Source: Helicoverpa zea (Eukaryota; Arthropoda; Insecta; Lepidoptera; Noctuidae). From it: a stretch of 64,000 nt of DNA. Shown in pieces: positions 22,918 to 33,981 of the stretch. Numbering within the stretch: the first letter of the stretch is position 1; each line of letters starts with the position of its first letter. Position numbers and translations under genes: made by a program. The DNA lies in NCBI RefSeq assembly GCF_022581195.2, contig NC_061467.1, forward strand, positions 6,510,001 through 6,574,000, read 5' to 3'. The notes under the pieces were generated by a model. The model was not told where the DNA came from, made no database searches, and saw only the letters and a list, made by a program, of their open reading frames with translations.

Positions 22918-24486
22918 TCAGTTGATGTGGCCCACCCTTTGTCGCACCATGTAGTTTAAACTATCAGGTGTATCAATAGTTGTATTAGTAGAACTACTAA
23001 TATTATTAAAAGAAGAGGTTACCGTAGTAGAACCCGGGTCAATTTGTATATTATTTGCTATCAATATAGCAATTTGTCGTTTATAATAAAAACTAAGATA
23101 CATTGTATCATTTGTCACTACAAAATTATTTATAAATTTATTTGTATCAAAGTACATTATTCTATTATTGTATTGCCTGGTTATATTGTACATTAATAGA
23201 TTTAAATTAAATATGTACTGATTTTGTTCTATAGTAAAATTTTTAGAATATGGTAAGGCACAGATGATAAACTTGCAATTTGTTGTATTATTTAATTTCA
23301 TCATTAATTCAACACAATCTATTATATTTTGTTTATTGACTGCTAGACTATCTCCAAATAGCATAATGGCAGTTGAAGTGGTATTAAGGTTTGTCAATTT
23401 AATTGTTTCTATTATTTCATTGTAGCTGGCACCGGGTGAACAATTGTTTATTATTTTACTTTTACAATATTGAGAGATTAATTTACCAAAACCAAGACCA
23501 AATCTATCAGAAAATATTTGTGATATATTGTTTTGATTTTCCGAATTATTATTATATGAAATGCTTGATGGTGGAATATTGCACTGAACATTGACAACAG
23601 GTGGTATTATGTCACTGCTCACTGCTGACTGCATAGTACTAGGCGATGATAACTCTGGGACAGCTTGTACTGCTGGTTGTGAACAAGTACAGTTGGTATA
23701 TTTATTTTTAAGAGAATCAAGACGGTCCATATTTTCACTACCTAACTGGAGCAGCTCATCGGTAGCCAAAATATGTGCCTTTACTTGATATTGGGCTGTC
23801 TCATATTTGTGTGTAATTTTTGTTAATTCGCGTTGCAGTTCAAGCATTTCCTGTTGCAGAACTAGTGTGTCTTGGTCATACATTAGCCTACTTTGTAAAA
23901 GTTGGTTAGTGCACAAATTTAACTGATTTTTTAATTCAACTTTAGTTTTAAGTAAATTATTTAATTTATGTGTGGATTTTTGTTTATGACACACTTTCTT
24001 AATTTTTTGTATCAATTTGTTTATTCTTATGTATTTTTTAATCTTTTTGTGACTCAAATTATTAATATGAGGTGGATTTGAAGTAACAAGCTCACTGAAA
24101 AGGCGGTGAGTGTCATCACTTTCCTGTTGTTGTTGGGTTTGCTTGAAGCATATTATTGACTTGTGAGCATCATTTAAGCTTGTCTCCAGTACCTTAATGC
24201 GACTCAAAGCCCTCTCATGAGCATCACTACATTCACTAAAAGAACCTACAAAATCCTGTAACCTATCCCGCTGATCCAGCACATCCATATATTGGATGTG
24301 TAATTCTGCAAGTTGAGACTTCAATTCAGAGTTTTTACTAATTATTTTCTGAATTTCTTCCTCGCTGTCATCACGTTCCCTTAACAGTTGTTGACAGAGC
24401 TCTTCGGATGTTTTGAGCTTTTCCAGGGCTAACTTCAGTTTCACCTCCATGTCCTTGGCAGTGGCCTTCCTTGTCATAACGAACAT
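22918..24486 (-). CDS. CR1-group ORF1: coiled coil plus SGNH-like domain
   Basis: The 522-residue protein probably binds the element RNA as part of a ribonucleoprotein particle. Residues about 10-120 and 185-265 are rich in heptad-like Leu, Glu, Lys and Gln, consistent with coiled coils. A Ser/Asn-rich linker follows. The C-terminal third begins GFGKLISQY, and IMLFGDSLAV (GDS at 378-380) resembles block I of SGNH/GDSL esterases, a domain known in ORF1 of many CR1 elements. No C-terminal catalytic Asp-x-x-His pair could be confirmed, so enzyme activity is uncertain. The stop TGA (22918-22920) lies within the overlapping ORF2 frame. The start is the most upstream ATG; the Met at residue 4 is an alternative. 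The frame has no break. Confidence 0.75.
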   Translation of the reverse strand: MFVMTRKATAKDMEVKLKLALEKLKTSEELCQQLLRERDDSEEEIQKIISKNSELKSQLAELHIQYMDVLDQRDRLQDFVGSFSECSDAHERALSRIKVLETSLNDAHKSIICFKQTQQQQESDDTHRLFSELVTSNPPHINNLSHKKIKKYIRINKLIQKIKKVCHKQKSTHKLNNLLKTKVELKNQLNLCTNQLLQSRLMYDQDTLVLQQEMLELQRELTKITHKYETAQYQVKAHILATDELLQLGSENMDRLDSLKNKYTNCTCSQPAVQAVPELSSPSTMQSAVSSDIIPPVVNVQCNIPPSSISYNNNSENQNNISQIFSDRFGLGFGKLISQYCKSKIINNCSPGASYNEIIETIKLTNLNTTSTAIMLFGDSLAVNKQNIIDCVELMMKLNNTTNCKFIICALPYSKNFTIEQNQYIFNLNLLMYNITRQYNNRIMYFDTNKFINNFVVTNDTMYLSFYYKRQIAILIANNIQIDPGSTTVTSSFNNISSSTNTTIDTPDSLNYMVRQRVGHIN

Positions 24487-27400
24487 GGTGTCAGGTATTT
24501 ACTGAAAGCGTGGAGTAAACAAGATGAGAAAGACAGAAAAGAATAGTTTTAGGTAATAGGTTTAGGTGTTGGATTATTTAAAATATGAATTTAGTAGTTT
24601 CAAGATTATATAGCATAGAACAGTTTGATTTAATTAATAGAAAATTAAGTACAAAATTGAAATGTAGCTAAGTATAGATTTTGTTAACATAAATTATCTA
24701 TAATTTGCCTTTAATGTGTAATGTAACAGAAGTTACTGTTAAAGGAACATGTAACTTATATGAAAATCAAGAATGTATTGGGACTTCTTTAGTTTTATTT
24801 GATTTTAATTTTTAATTTTCTAAGATAAGGTAGGTTACAAAATTGATATTAATTTTTATTTTTTTTTCGTTATTCTCACTTTTAAAGTAAATAACATAAT
24901 CTACTGCCAGAGAATTAGTATAATAAAGCGTGTTACAGTTATAATAGAGAGATACTTCCCGTTAAAATCCGATTTATTTGAACTGAGCGGTTGACAGCTG
25001 ACCGCCTCCGTGTTGTGTAGATTTTTACGAGTTATCCTTTTGCAATTACGTCACAAACATTTGTACACTATATTTACGACTATTACTATTAAATTATCAA
25101 CTTTTTAGGGCGATTTAGCTAATTATTCTATTTTAATTCAATTTTTAATTATACGACATTGCATTTTGAAGCGGTGTCAGATGGTTGCTTTTTAGAACTC
25201 CGTTACATAATTAGCAGATAATATTACTTTAATAAAACGATGAATCTACATGTAAAATTTATACATGATATATTTTACGTTCTGAGTGAACCATTTCACC
25301 GGTGGCGGTAGCTAAGATCACCCAAAAAAACAATTTCATTGAGTACTGCGTTCAAATCTAAAACAGTAAATTATAGCTTTTCGAGTTTTTCACTTAGCAA
25401 CACATTTAGCGAATTACTTTTTTGATTAATATCCGTCTTCTTGTTAACTTAAAAAAGTCGACTCCAAAGACTTTCCCTTAACATAAAAGAATGTAGGCCA
25501 AGAGGAACTTACGAACACTAAGAAGTCCTAAACACAACAGAAAGTTGAAAACTTTGTTCTAAAGAAAAATAAGTACACAAAAACACATTTTTAGAAGAAA
25601 AACAAAGAACATTCGAGACGTTGACGGCAAAATGCTATTTTCTGTACTTTTCGAGTCAACACTGTATTAGCTGCAGATGTCCATAAATTGCAGGCCTTAC
25701 ACGTTTAATTCTTTCATTTACTACAAGAAATACTGACCATAGAAGTAAACTTTATTTTTAAGAGGAATGAAAAGTACATTTTACTGGTGAATATCTAGAG
25801 TACATAGCACACACAGAATGGGAAATAGAATGCGTTTCTGAACCACATTATGAAAGTTATGTGAATAGCCACACATGAAAATTTAATATTCCTTAATTTG
25901 ATCAGCCAAACTTTATATGCGTACATTGAAGTAACTTAGTACAAAACTTATACGAAGAGACACCTTGAATGTCCCCCAAAAATAAATAAGACCCAAGACT
26001 CATTTGCGGCGAGCTATCTCATCGAGCACTTATAGCTACACCGCTGAGCCATAACTTTGCTCGGCGTTGTAAAGAACGCAAAGCAATCTCTATAAATCGA
26101 AGTTATCTTCATAAATATCCGTTGACCCGCCGCAGGAGTTCTTAAATTGATTCTACGTGATACGGAATACGAAAAGCATCTATATTGATTCCTCTTCAAG
26201 CCTTGGCTAAAACGGTTGGTGACGCGTGAAATGTTTTAATAACATCGAAGCCCTAGGTTTTTTATTGGAGTTTTCTTTTATAGAAAAGTATTTTTGGACT
26301 TCTGAATATTTATGTGGTAAATAGTATTGGGAAAGGGTTGATAACCGGTATTGGTAAAAGATGTTCTCTAAATCTGTGGTAGTGCGAGTGTATCAATATT
26401 TTTTGATAAAAATAGGTACTGGTATTAAATATTGCCAAGGTTTCTCAACGGAAATAACATGGAATTTAAAGTTTACGTTACCGACGGTCGACCGTACTCC
26501 TACGCGATTGACGTCAACGGGGGTTGCGTTCGGAAACCAACGTCAACATAATATTACGCACACAAAGCCGAACCATCACTGTGTGCGAAGTGTGCGCCGC
26601 ACACATGCATGGTGTAAATAATACTTTTTAATTAAGAACGATTTCGGTGGCTGGGTACCAAAAAAAATATTCAAAAAACAAAACAAATACTACCGGTTTT
26701 AAATAAAATTAATTTCTAATTAAAATTGTAAGTATTTCACTCGTCAAACAGCGTAACAATATTAATGACAGTTTCACCAAAGTTGCTAAGACTTGCTTTG
26801 TTTAGCTATTCTAGTAAAATAAACTCAAATTTTCAAAAGAACCTCGAGTTTCAGATACATGTGAAACAAACGTGCCTAGATTTTATAGCATGTATTTCGG
26901 TTGTTCGTTTAGAATCTTAAGAGTACCTACTTTGATAAATAATGTATTTAAATTGTCAGAGTTTAATTAATTTCCTCTCAATAATCCGTCGAATAAGTTG
27001 CACACTTAAGTATATCCTATTTTATTAAATAACATTATCATAAAGAAAAACCAGTTTCCCTGGTGCTTTGGAAAATTATTCATAAAATATTCAAGGTCGA
27101 TGATCTATTAAATGCCTGTCAATGTATTTGCCAAGAATTTATAATTAAATAAAAATTGAACCATCAAATACGAAATTATGAGCATTACAACATAAAACTA
27201 ACCTTAACCCATCCCAAATCAAAATCCTAAATAGTTATTAATCTATAGCTCAATAGAAATCATACACGATCACAGCGCTCCGGTACACGTACGCTCCGTG
27301 AATACGCATTGAAAGTGGCTCTACCCACCTCGGTCCCAACCTCTCCGTGATGGAAGCGCTGTGACGAGAATCGGAAATAGGATCGGAATGTTTTGTGGTT

Positions 27401-30400
27401 ATTTCGATTGAACCCTGAAAGGGGTACGTACACTTGAAATTTCAAACCAACCCGCGACCAGTTTTCTCGTTAAACATAGAAGGTATTCCCGCAGGTAAAA
27501 GGCTCCTTTCTTCCCGGTATAAAAGGACGAGTGGGTTTTAGTTAACTTTGGCAGGTTTATTTATGGTAGCGTATAATAAAAAAAGAAAACTAATTTTGGG
27601 TGAAGTAATAAACATTGTTTTCGTTTTGGGATTCCGTTGTGAATGTGGGCTAGATTATTGGCTATATATGGACCTAGGTAGGTACATATTAGCTATCTTC
27701 TGAAGAACATTTTGTTGTTAGATTCAAGAGTTGGTTTATGTTCATTATGTCTTCTGCATAAACTTATCATAAGTGGTACCTATAGACTTATGAACTCATA
27801 TAGTGTACATAAAACTGACTCAAGTAAGACAAGTCGTAGTTACTCCGCCGCACAGCTGCAAAGGGTGCCTAAATAAATTGCTACAAATACCATCAGCATA
27901 GAATGTTGTTGACACAAGCCTGCCTGGGTATTATTGATGGGCATAATTTATCGCATTGGCCCCGTGTTCTAAGGGGAAAGCGAATGAAATCAGGAAAGTA
28001 CCACCCTAAAATTTATGAGCCCCTCACTGAACCTTTGATGACTACTAATTTTTCAAAGGCACCAAACGAAAAAATTGACAGCCAAGAAGTTTCTTTACTT
28101 ACTTCGCCGACGAGGTATAAATTATTAATTGTACCCGATTTTTATAGGGTAACGTGATTGATGACAGCTCACGAAATCGATGATAATAGCAGTAAGCCAC
28201 CGCCGAGTTATTATGATATAGGTATAGAGAAGTATTATAGGCTATAAGGTGCTAACGTAGTTTAGTACGTTTACGTGGTCTATTCCATGACAAGGATACG
28301 ATACCAGAAAAAAAGCGCACTTCAACATGCTGCATACGTTAACGGTCCTTAATTACATCAAACTCTTCAAGAATAGCATTTTCCTTACAAAACCTTACCT
28401 CAAATAAATAAATACTTTAACAAACAAACATCACACAAAACACACCCAAAGAAAACGAAAGTAACGAAAGCATATATTGCAGATTCCCATTAATAAAAGA
28501 GATCAAACGATTAGTATAATCAGATCGATCCGTCTAACTCCGTTCCGGAGGAGTCTCGACTGTCAAACGCCAATCGTTCCTGTACGGAATGGACAACTGG
28601 GATGTGGAAACCAATTTTCCCATCGACTAGGTAAGTAGGTAAATACGTAATTTCATGGTGCATTACATTCCAAGTAGATCATAGTGGTCTGTCTTTCAAT
28701 TTGCATTTGTTGTGATGTCGTGTTCTAAGACAATTGCTTCGGATTTATTTTTAGATGCGATTCGGTTAGGACGCTTCGAAAGAGCTAAACACATTTAATT
28801 TACATAGATAATGCAGATCTGTGGGTAGATTATGTTGGTTCAGTCTGTGCGACGTTTTAGTTGTAATATTTGACCTGTTTGGATTGAATTAGTTACTGAA
28901 TTCAAACCCGCTCTAAGTTCCTCAGTCATAAATATGAACTGACATATTTTCAAGTTTACAGAAGATTTATAATGCACAATTGCATATGTGTGTAATTGTA
29001 CACGTTTTGTTCCTTCCGACACAGTTCAGTGACCAAAAGATTTTCGATTATATTATTAAAAAAATGCTTTTTTCTTTTGTTAATTTCCCAGCCCTAGTTC
29101 TCTATTTCCCTGATAAAATCTAGAAACATCTACATACTCGTATTTTTCATGTTACTAGAGAGTTCGCAACAAGAACTTCGAACAAAATCAAAGTGTGATG
29201 CTGTCAAACGTCTGTTACAGATGACGTGATAGAAGTTTCATCTAAAATATCGACGTTCAGATTGAAAATACATTTTTAATAAACTTTGGAATCATACAGA
29301 CACCTGATTTATTGGTTTAGATGCATTGAACTGATATTATTTATTAATTATTGAAATATTTGTTCTATTTTAAAAATGTGATGGATGACCATGTCGAATC
29401 TCATGTATTTCATTTTTGATTGATTAAGTAAACACAGGAGAGAGATATACATATTACATAGCCCTTATTTGAAACGACTTACAGTCTGGCGGTATACAGT
29501 TATAAGTGAATACAAACATACTGAAACTGAGCGAGTTTAAAACGAATGTAAAGTACACTGTACACAAGCTTTGTTTTAATTTGACTGCACTCGATTGAGT
29601 GCCGTCCGTCAATAGTATAAACGGCATTTAAAAAAATGACATAAACACATTATTTTACTAATTTGCCTATTCCTGGAAAGAAAGAACTCTCAAGTAGGTA
29701 TATAAAAAAATATACAATGTTAACTTTATTCCAGCTAATTAATTAATTAAAACATAATTAAATTTTGATGGCTCCTAGACCAATGAGGTTGCTATAGGCG
29801 GCATTTATTCTATTTATGAAATTATATATCAGTCCTGCCCTAAAACAGGGACAATACAGAATTTCCAAATCAGTTCAATAGTGGTGTCTACTATCTACAT
29901 AATATCAGTCGAGTGCATTTGTAGCCACTCGAGTAAAATAGGTTATTGTGATCGCTGTGACGTCATCGATGTGCAGGCGAGGTCTCACTAGTGGAAATGT
30001 GGTGATAAATGTTAAATGAAGATTGTACTTTAAAGGATAATGAAGGTTTTGTAATATTTCTTGATTAAAAAAGGTTGGTATAACCAAATATGACCATTTA
30101 CGAATTAAATAATTTATCAATTATATGGTTTTATATTTAACACTTTTGTCAATTAAAAACGAAAAATATAAAATGCTTTACTTAATAAAAATATTTGGTG
30201 TCTCTGTAGTTGTTTTAACATACAGTACGTCCGAAATTGCATAGACCTATACTATGACAACCTCAGATTTTCTGTAATTGGTACTATATTCAGACTTTCT
30301 CTAATGTAATAATTTCTCACCTTATCTATTTTTGCCACGCCATCCATTTGATATCCATCTTAACATTCTCATATCTGCTACATGCACTATTTTCTCATCC

Positions 30401-31559
30401 CTCTTATTCCGTATTCTATTAACACTAAAATCACAAAAACAAAAGAACATCCCCATACCTACACAATTGATGACAAAACAATAATCAGCATTCGTCCGTT
30501 CCATATCAAACGTACCTCTTTGTCATTACCGCGCCGAGGTCATAAGCGATATTAATTGAAAATGAAATGATCAGACGATCATGACATGTGCAACTGTGAA
30601 GCGTCGCTGAAACCGTTCATTTTTAATTGGACTGCAATTTATAATTATGTACATATTTGCTGTTCGAATTTGTTCGAAGAGATGGGCTTATTGTGTTATT
30701 GTAAGGTAATTTTAAAATGGTGATACCAAATTATTTAAGTAAAAACAATACAGATAAGTTGCTAAAAGTTGTATTTGAAAAGAAACCCTCAAAATAGAAT
30801 CCATGTTCTCTTTGAAAAATACTTTGCAACTTATATGAAATGAACAGGTTTTTGTTCTAAGAAACAATGGGTTTCCGTCTGCTTAAAATAGTATAAGCGA
30901 GATATAATACTTATAGGAAACTGTAATAGAATCAGTCCCCCAACATATCATAAAAATAAATAACATCACAAAGTCATAACACTAACGCTTATAACGCGAT
31001 ACATTTGATTACAAGAAGACAGTAAGTTATGAATCCCGACACTCAGATAAATGTTGCCGCATTGCCAAACTCTTGGCAACGTCAGACGCGGAGTTATTAC
31101 CAGTGAAACAACCGGTCTGACGATTTTGTTTGCCCAATTTGGATTATCTCCACTGACTGCTGATTGGGGACTTTAAGCTTCAGATTTGAGTACGAAAACT
31201 TGTGGATTTTGGCGCAGATGGAAGTGTAGATGCGAATATAGTGTGGTGTGAATTTGGTTTCGTGTGAAGAGTGTCGGTATTCAATTGTTTAGCTTCATCT
31301 GCCACTTCATCAAATTCTTGTGATAAATCAATGTTCGTCACTGTACCGTCCTCCTGTTTATTGACGCTATGACACACATGGAAATGCAACAACCTCTCCG
31401 CTCTATATTCTCATCACGTCTTTTAAATTATACCTATTACTATGAATCGCATTCGCCAGCATTGATTATCAATTTAAGTAAAATAAATTCGACATTTGCA
31501 CAAAAGGGTGCTAGGAATGCCCGAGGCGACAGAACTGACGTTCTAGCGCGCCCCTGACG
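24487..31559. other. Long stretch with no recognised gene
   Basis: The first part must include the 5' UTR of the CR1-group element, whose boundary I cannot place. Beyond that, no protein family, RNA gene or named repeat was recognised. A small imperfect inverted repeat (TCACAGCGCTC at 27270-27280 against GAAGCGCTGTGA at 27353-27364) is noted separately. Confidence 0.35.
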
Positions 31560-31690
31560 CGCTACGGCTACGAGTTGCTACGAACTGCTACGAACGTAGC
31601 ATAGAAATGACTACGGGTCGTTCCCAATATTCTGTCTATCTATAGATTTGCTTACTAGAGATAGGAATTTGACATTTCTCTGAAGGTACT
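31560..31690. repeat. MITE-like fragment with CTACGA repeats
   Basis: The segment holds repeated CTACGA/GCTACGAACTGCTACGAAC motifs followed by GGGTCGTTCCCAATATTCTG and TCTATCTATAGAT, wording I associate with short moth MITEs. Boundaries and family are not determinable by eye. Confidence 0.35.
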
Positions 31691-31907
31691 AATATCAATT
31701 ATGTACCATGATAATAGTACAAAATTATGATATTGAAAACGGGCTTTAAGAACGTAAATAATTGAATTCAAGAGTAATTACGAATGTGTAAAGTAATATT
31801 CGTACTTGAACAAATGATATGCATAATAGTGTTAAAACTATCTTACTGACTTATTATTTCCAGCTGATTTAACTCCAAATAAATCATGATTAAGAGACGA
31901 TTAAAAT

Positions 31908-32428
31908 TTAAAGGTTATGGCACATTATAGCGGCACCGCAACAGCACGGCTCCACACCAGCATTTAAGTTGTCATTCAATTTAGAGCATTAAATCGTGTA
32001 TATTATAATATAATTCGTAATGTTAATATGAAAAAGCCAACGGCGAGCAGTCAGCGTGCTTGCCGCTTCCACACAACTCGACTCGCCGCCCGCGTGCTGC
32101 AAGCGAGCGGTCCTCATGCGTACAGCACGCCGACGGCGTGCTAATTGCGCGCCGACTCCGAGCCGGCAGCGAAACAACGTCATTACGTCGTGTTCAATCA
32201 TAACATCAATCATAATCGTCTTAAAATAATATTGAGTTTGCGGTGACAGCTAGCTTACACCCCGTGGCCGGCGCGTGGCCGGCGTGCCGACGGCGAGCGG
32301 ACGGCGCGCCGACGGCGAGCGGACAGCGCGTGGTTAGCGCGCTGGCAGCTAGCCGTAGTCTTAATTCGAGGCGACGCCGTGCTGCAGCCGTGCTGTTGCG
32401 GTGCTGCTATAATGTGCCACAAGCTTAA
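31908..32428. mobile_element. Non-autonomous TIR element, GC-rich, about 0.5 kb
   Basis: The 34-bp ends are inverted repeats with one mismatch: TGGCACATTATAGC[G]GCACC... at 31918-31951 and its reverse complement at 32386-32419. The repeat extends loosely outward to a TTAA on each side (31908-31911 and 32425-32428). TTAA would be the target duplication of a piggyBac-type element, but TTAA is frequent in AT-rich DNA and the ends do not begin with the usual piggyBac CCC, so the superfamily is open. The interior is GC-rich, with repeated GACGGCGAGCGGAC-like blocks near 32285-32330. No transposase is encoded. Confidence 0.7.
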
Positions 32429-33474
32429 GTGTTCAGTTATAAATTAAGCACATTTACACTACATGTCATGGTTGATAAATTGTAACTAGTGCTCCAATAT
32501 TTTACTCAAATTAATTTTAAATGGTCAGCGTGTAATTTATGAGCCAACGTATGTTTATTTTATTTTAACGAGTGGGTATTTGGTGGTCGCCCGTACATAA
32601 TATAGGTACCATTATTGAGAGCGAATATTTATGTATCTATCAAAAATACATTCCAATTGGGTCAAATTTTCACATTCCAATTAGTAGGTACTTATAGAAA
32701 TAAATTGATATTTCACCATTTGATTACTATTTACGTATTTAATTACGAAACTTTTCACTTTAAACAATTCTCACATGAAATGAACAAAAGAAAGAATACA
32801 CAAGGAGTGTTCAAATACGCTATCATTCGCTTGCACAAACGTCAATTCTATTACCAGTTAATCTAAACATCTTTACATCTACACACACACGTAAACCCAC
32901 TGACACACACTCACACACAAACTATCTTCCCGGTTAGCAATCATAAGCGGCATTCGTACATACGTTCAGTTACATGAAACAAACGTTAGCATACCGAGAC
33001 AAAGAAACTGTAAATATGTGCGCCACTGAATAATGAATATCTCGGGATGTCGCCGGTAAAGCTTTTGTTGTAAGCCGTGTCACACACAACCCACATTATA
33101 TTTATTGTGATACACCATACCCTGATACTCGTACATTGAGTGACGCAGGGCTATGTAAAAAGCAAGGAACTACTTTTTTTGCATATAAAACCAAGTTCTT
33201 AAATATTTTTTACGGGTAGATTGCACGTGTACTGGGTTAATTTTACATCTGTCTTATTATGCTTATTCTTAGTCATGGCGTCGAAATACTGCCGTAGGTA
33301 CACTTTGTGATTATTGCTCAGAGCTGTTTCGTCAAGAACCAGTAATCAAAGCCGAGATCATATCATTATGTATGTCGCGTAGGAAAAATTTGGCCTATCG
33401 TGTGACGGTCACGCTAAAACGTTCACTTGGGGTATATGTGTTCTGTGTTAAAAACGCATTGATACCCTGACGTC
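32429..33474. other. No recognised gene; CA-rich microsatellite
   Basis: AT-rich DNA with an interrupted CA/CACACT run near 32880-32920. No coding sequence was recognised. Confidence 0.45.
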
Positions 33475-33477
33475 TAA

Positions 33478-33978
33478 TGCTACGTTCAGACGCGCGCCGC
33501 GCAGCCCGGCGGGCTGCCTGGCGGGCAGCGCGGCGTGCAGCCCGTCGCGGGCAGGCGGACATTCAAGCTGTTCACACGCGCGCCGTCGTGTCAGTCAGTG
33601 CAAGAATGGCGAGCAGCGAGGATCTCGGTGTTGTTGCTGTCATAGCCTTTGGCTTAACTTATTTTTGTTGGAAAAAGAATCAAAATGATGAACGACGTTA
33701 ACAATTCCGCCATGTTGTAATCTCCGATCGTAGCGACTTTCTTAGAACGTTTAATCGTCACGAAAGCGCAGGAGAGACTGACTGCCCGCGCGCGTGTAAA
33801 CAGTCGCCGGGCGCCCGCACATTCATCCTTTGAACTTTGCCAAAAAACCGACACTCGCCCGGTTCGTGGCATTCACGGGCACGGGCGCGTTCGCGGGCTC
33901 GGGCGTACCGTTTACACGCTCGTGAACGTGACTGTGCCCGTTGAATGTCGATTTGAACGCGCGCGTGTGAACGTACCA
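33478..33978 (+). mobile_element. Harbinger-like deletion derivative with TAA duplications
   Basis: The element has inverted ends TGCTACGTTCAGACGCGCGC (33478-33497) and, read inward from the right, TGGTACGTTCACACGCGCGC (33978 back to 33959), 18 of 20 identical. It is flanked by TAA at 33475-33477 and 33979-33981. A three-base TWA duplication is the signature of PIF/Harbinger transposons. The 501-bp length leaves no room for a transposase, but a short remnant coding start survives (33606-33701). Ends are GC-rich and the centre less so. The superfamily call rests on duplication, ends and the remnant peptide. Confidence 0.75.
33606..33701 (+). pseudogene. Remnant N-terminus of a Harbinger-like ORF
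   Basis: The 31-codon frame begins MASSEDLGVVAVIAFGLTYF and ends in KKNQNDERR then TAA. Proteins of insect Harbinger elements often open with a short acidic start, a hydrophobic stretch and a basic run before the nuclease domain, and this fragment has that shape. Nothing of the catalytic domain remains, so it should not make a working protein. The frame is open upstream to the element end through a low-complexity Arg/Ala stretch that is unlikely to be coding. The family link is inferred from context. Confidence 0.4.
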
Positions 33979-33981
33979 TAA

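Larger units (their letters stand above)
19789..24486 (-). mobile_element. CR1-group LINE, near full length
   Basis: On the minus strand the element runs ORF1 (24486-22918), ORF2 (about 22960-20089 with one frameshift), a 3' UTR and a 3' terminus of simple repeats: about four copies of TTTGAC (read as TCAAAG at 19789-19812 on the plus strand) after ATAAATGATTTTGA. A short tandem repeat in place of poly(A) is typical of CR1-type LINEs, as is an ORF1 with coiled coils plus an SGNH-like domain. The 5' boundary is uncertain; 24486 is only the ORF1 start and the 5' UTR must extend further right. CR1 elements usually lack clear target duplications, and none was found. Confidence 0.85.

Noticed and set aside
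22918..22965. Canonical -1 frameshift signal between CR1 ORF1 and ORF2
   Set aside because: No slippery heptamer in the zero frame was found in the overlap.
33477..33701. 74-residue protein starting at 33477
   Set aside because: Its first 43 codons are Arg/Ala-rich translation of the transposon end; only the part from 33606 resembles a remnant coding start.
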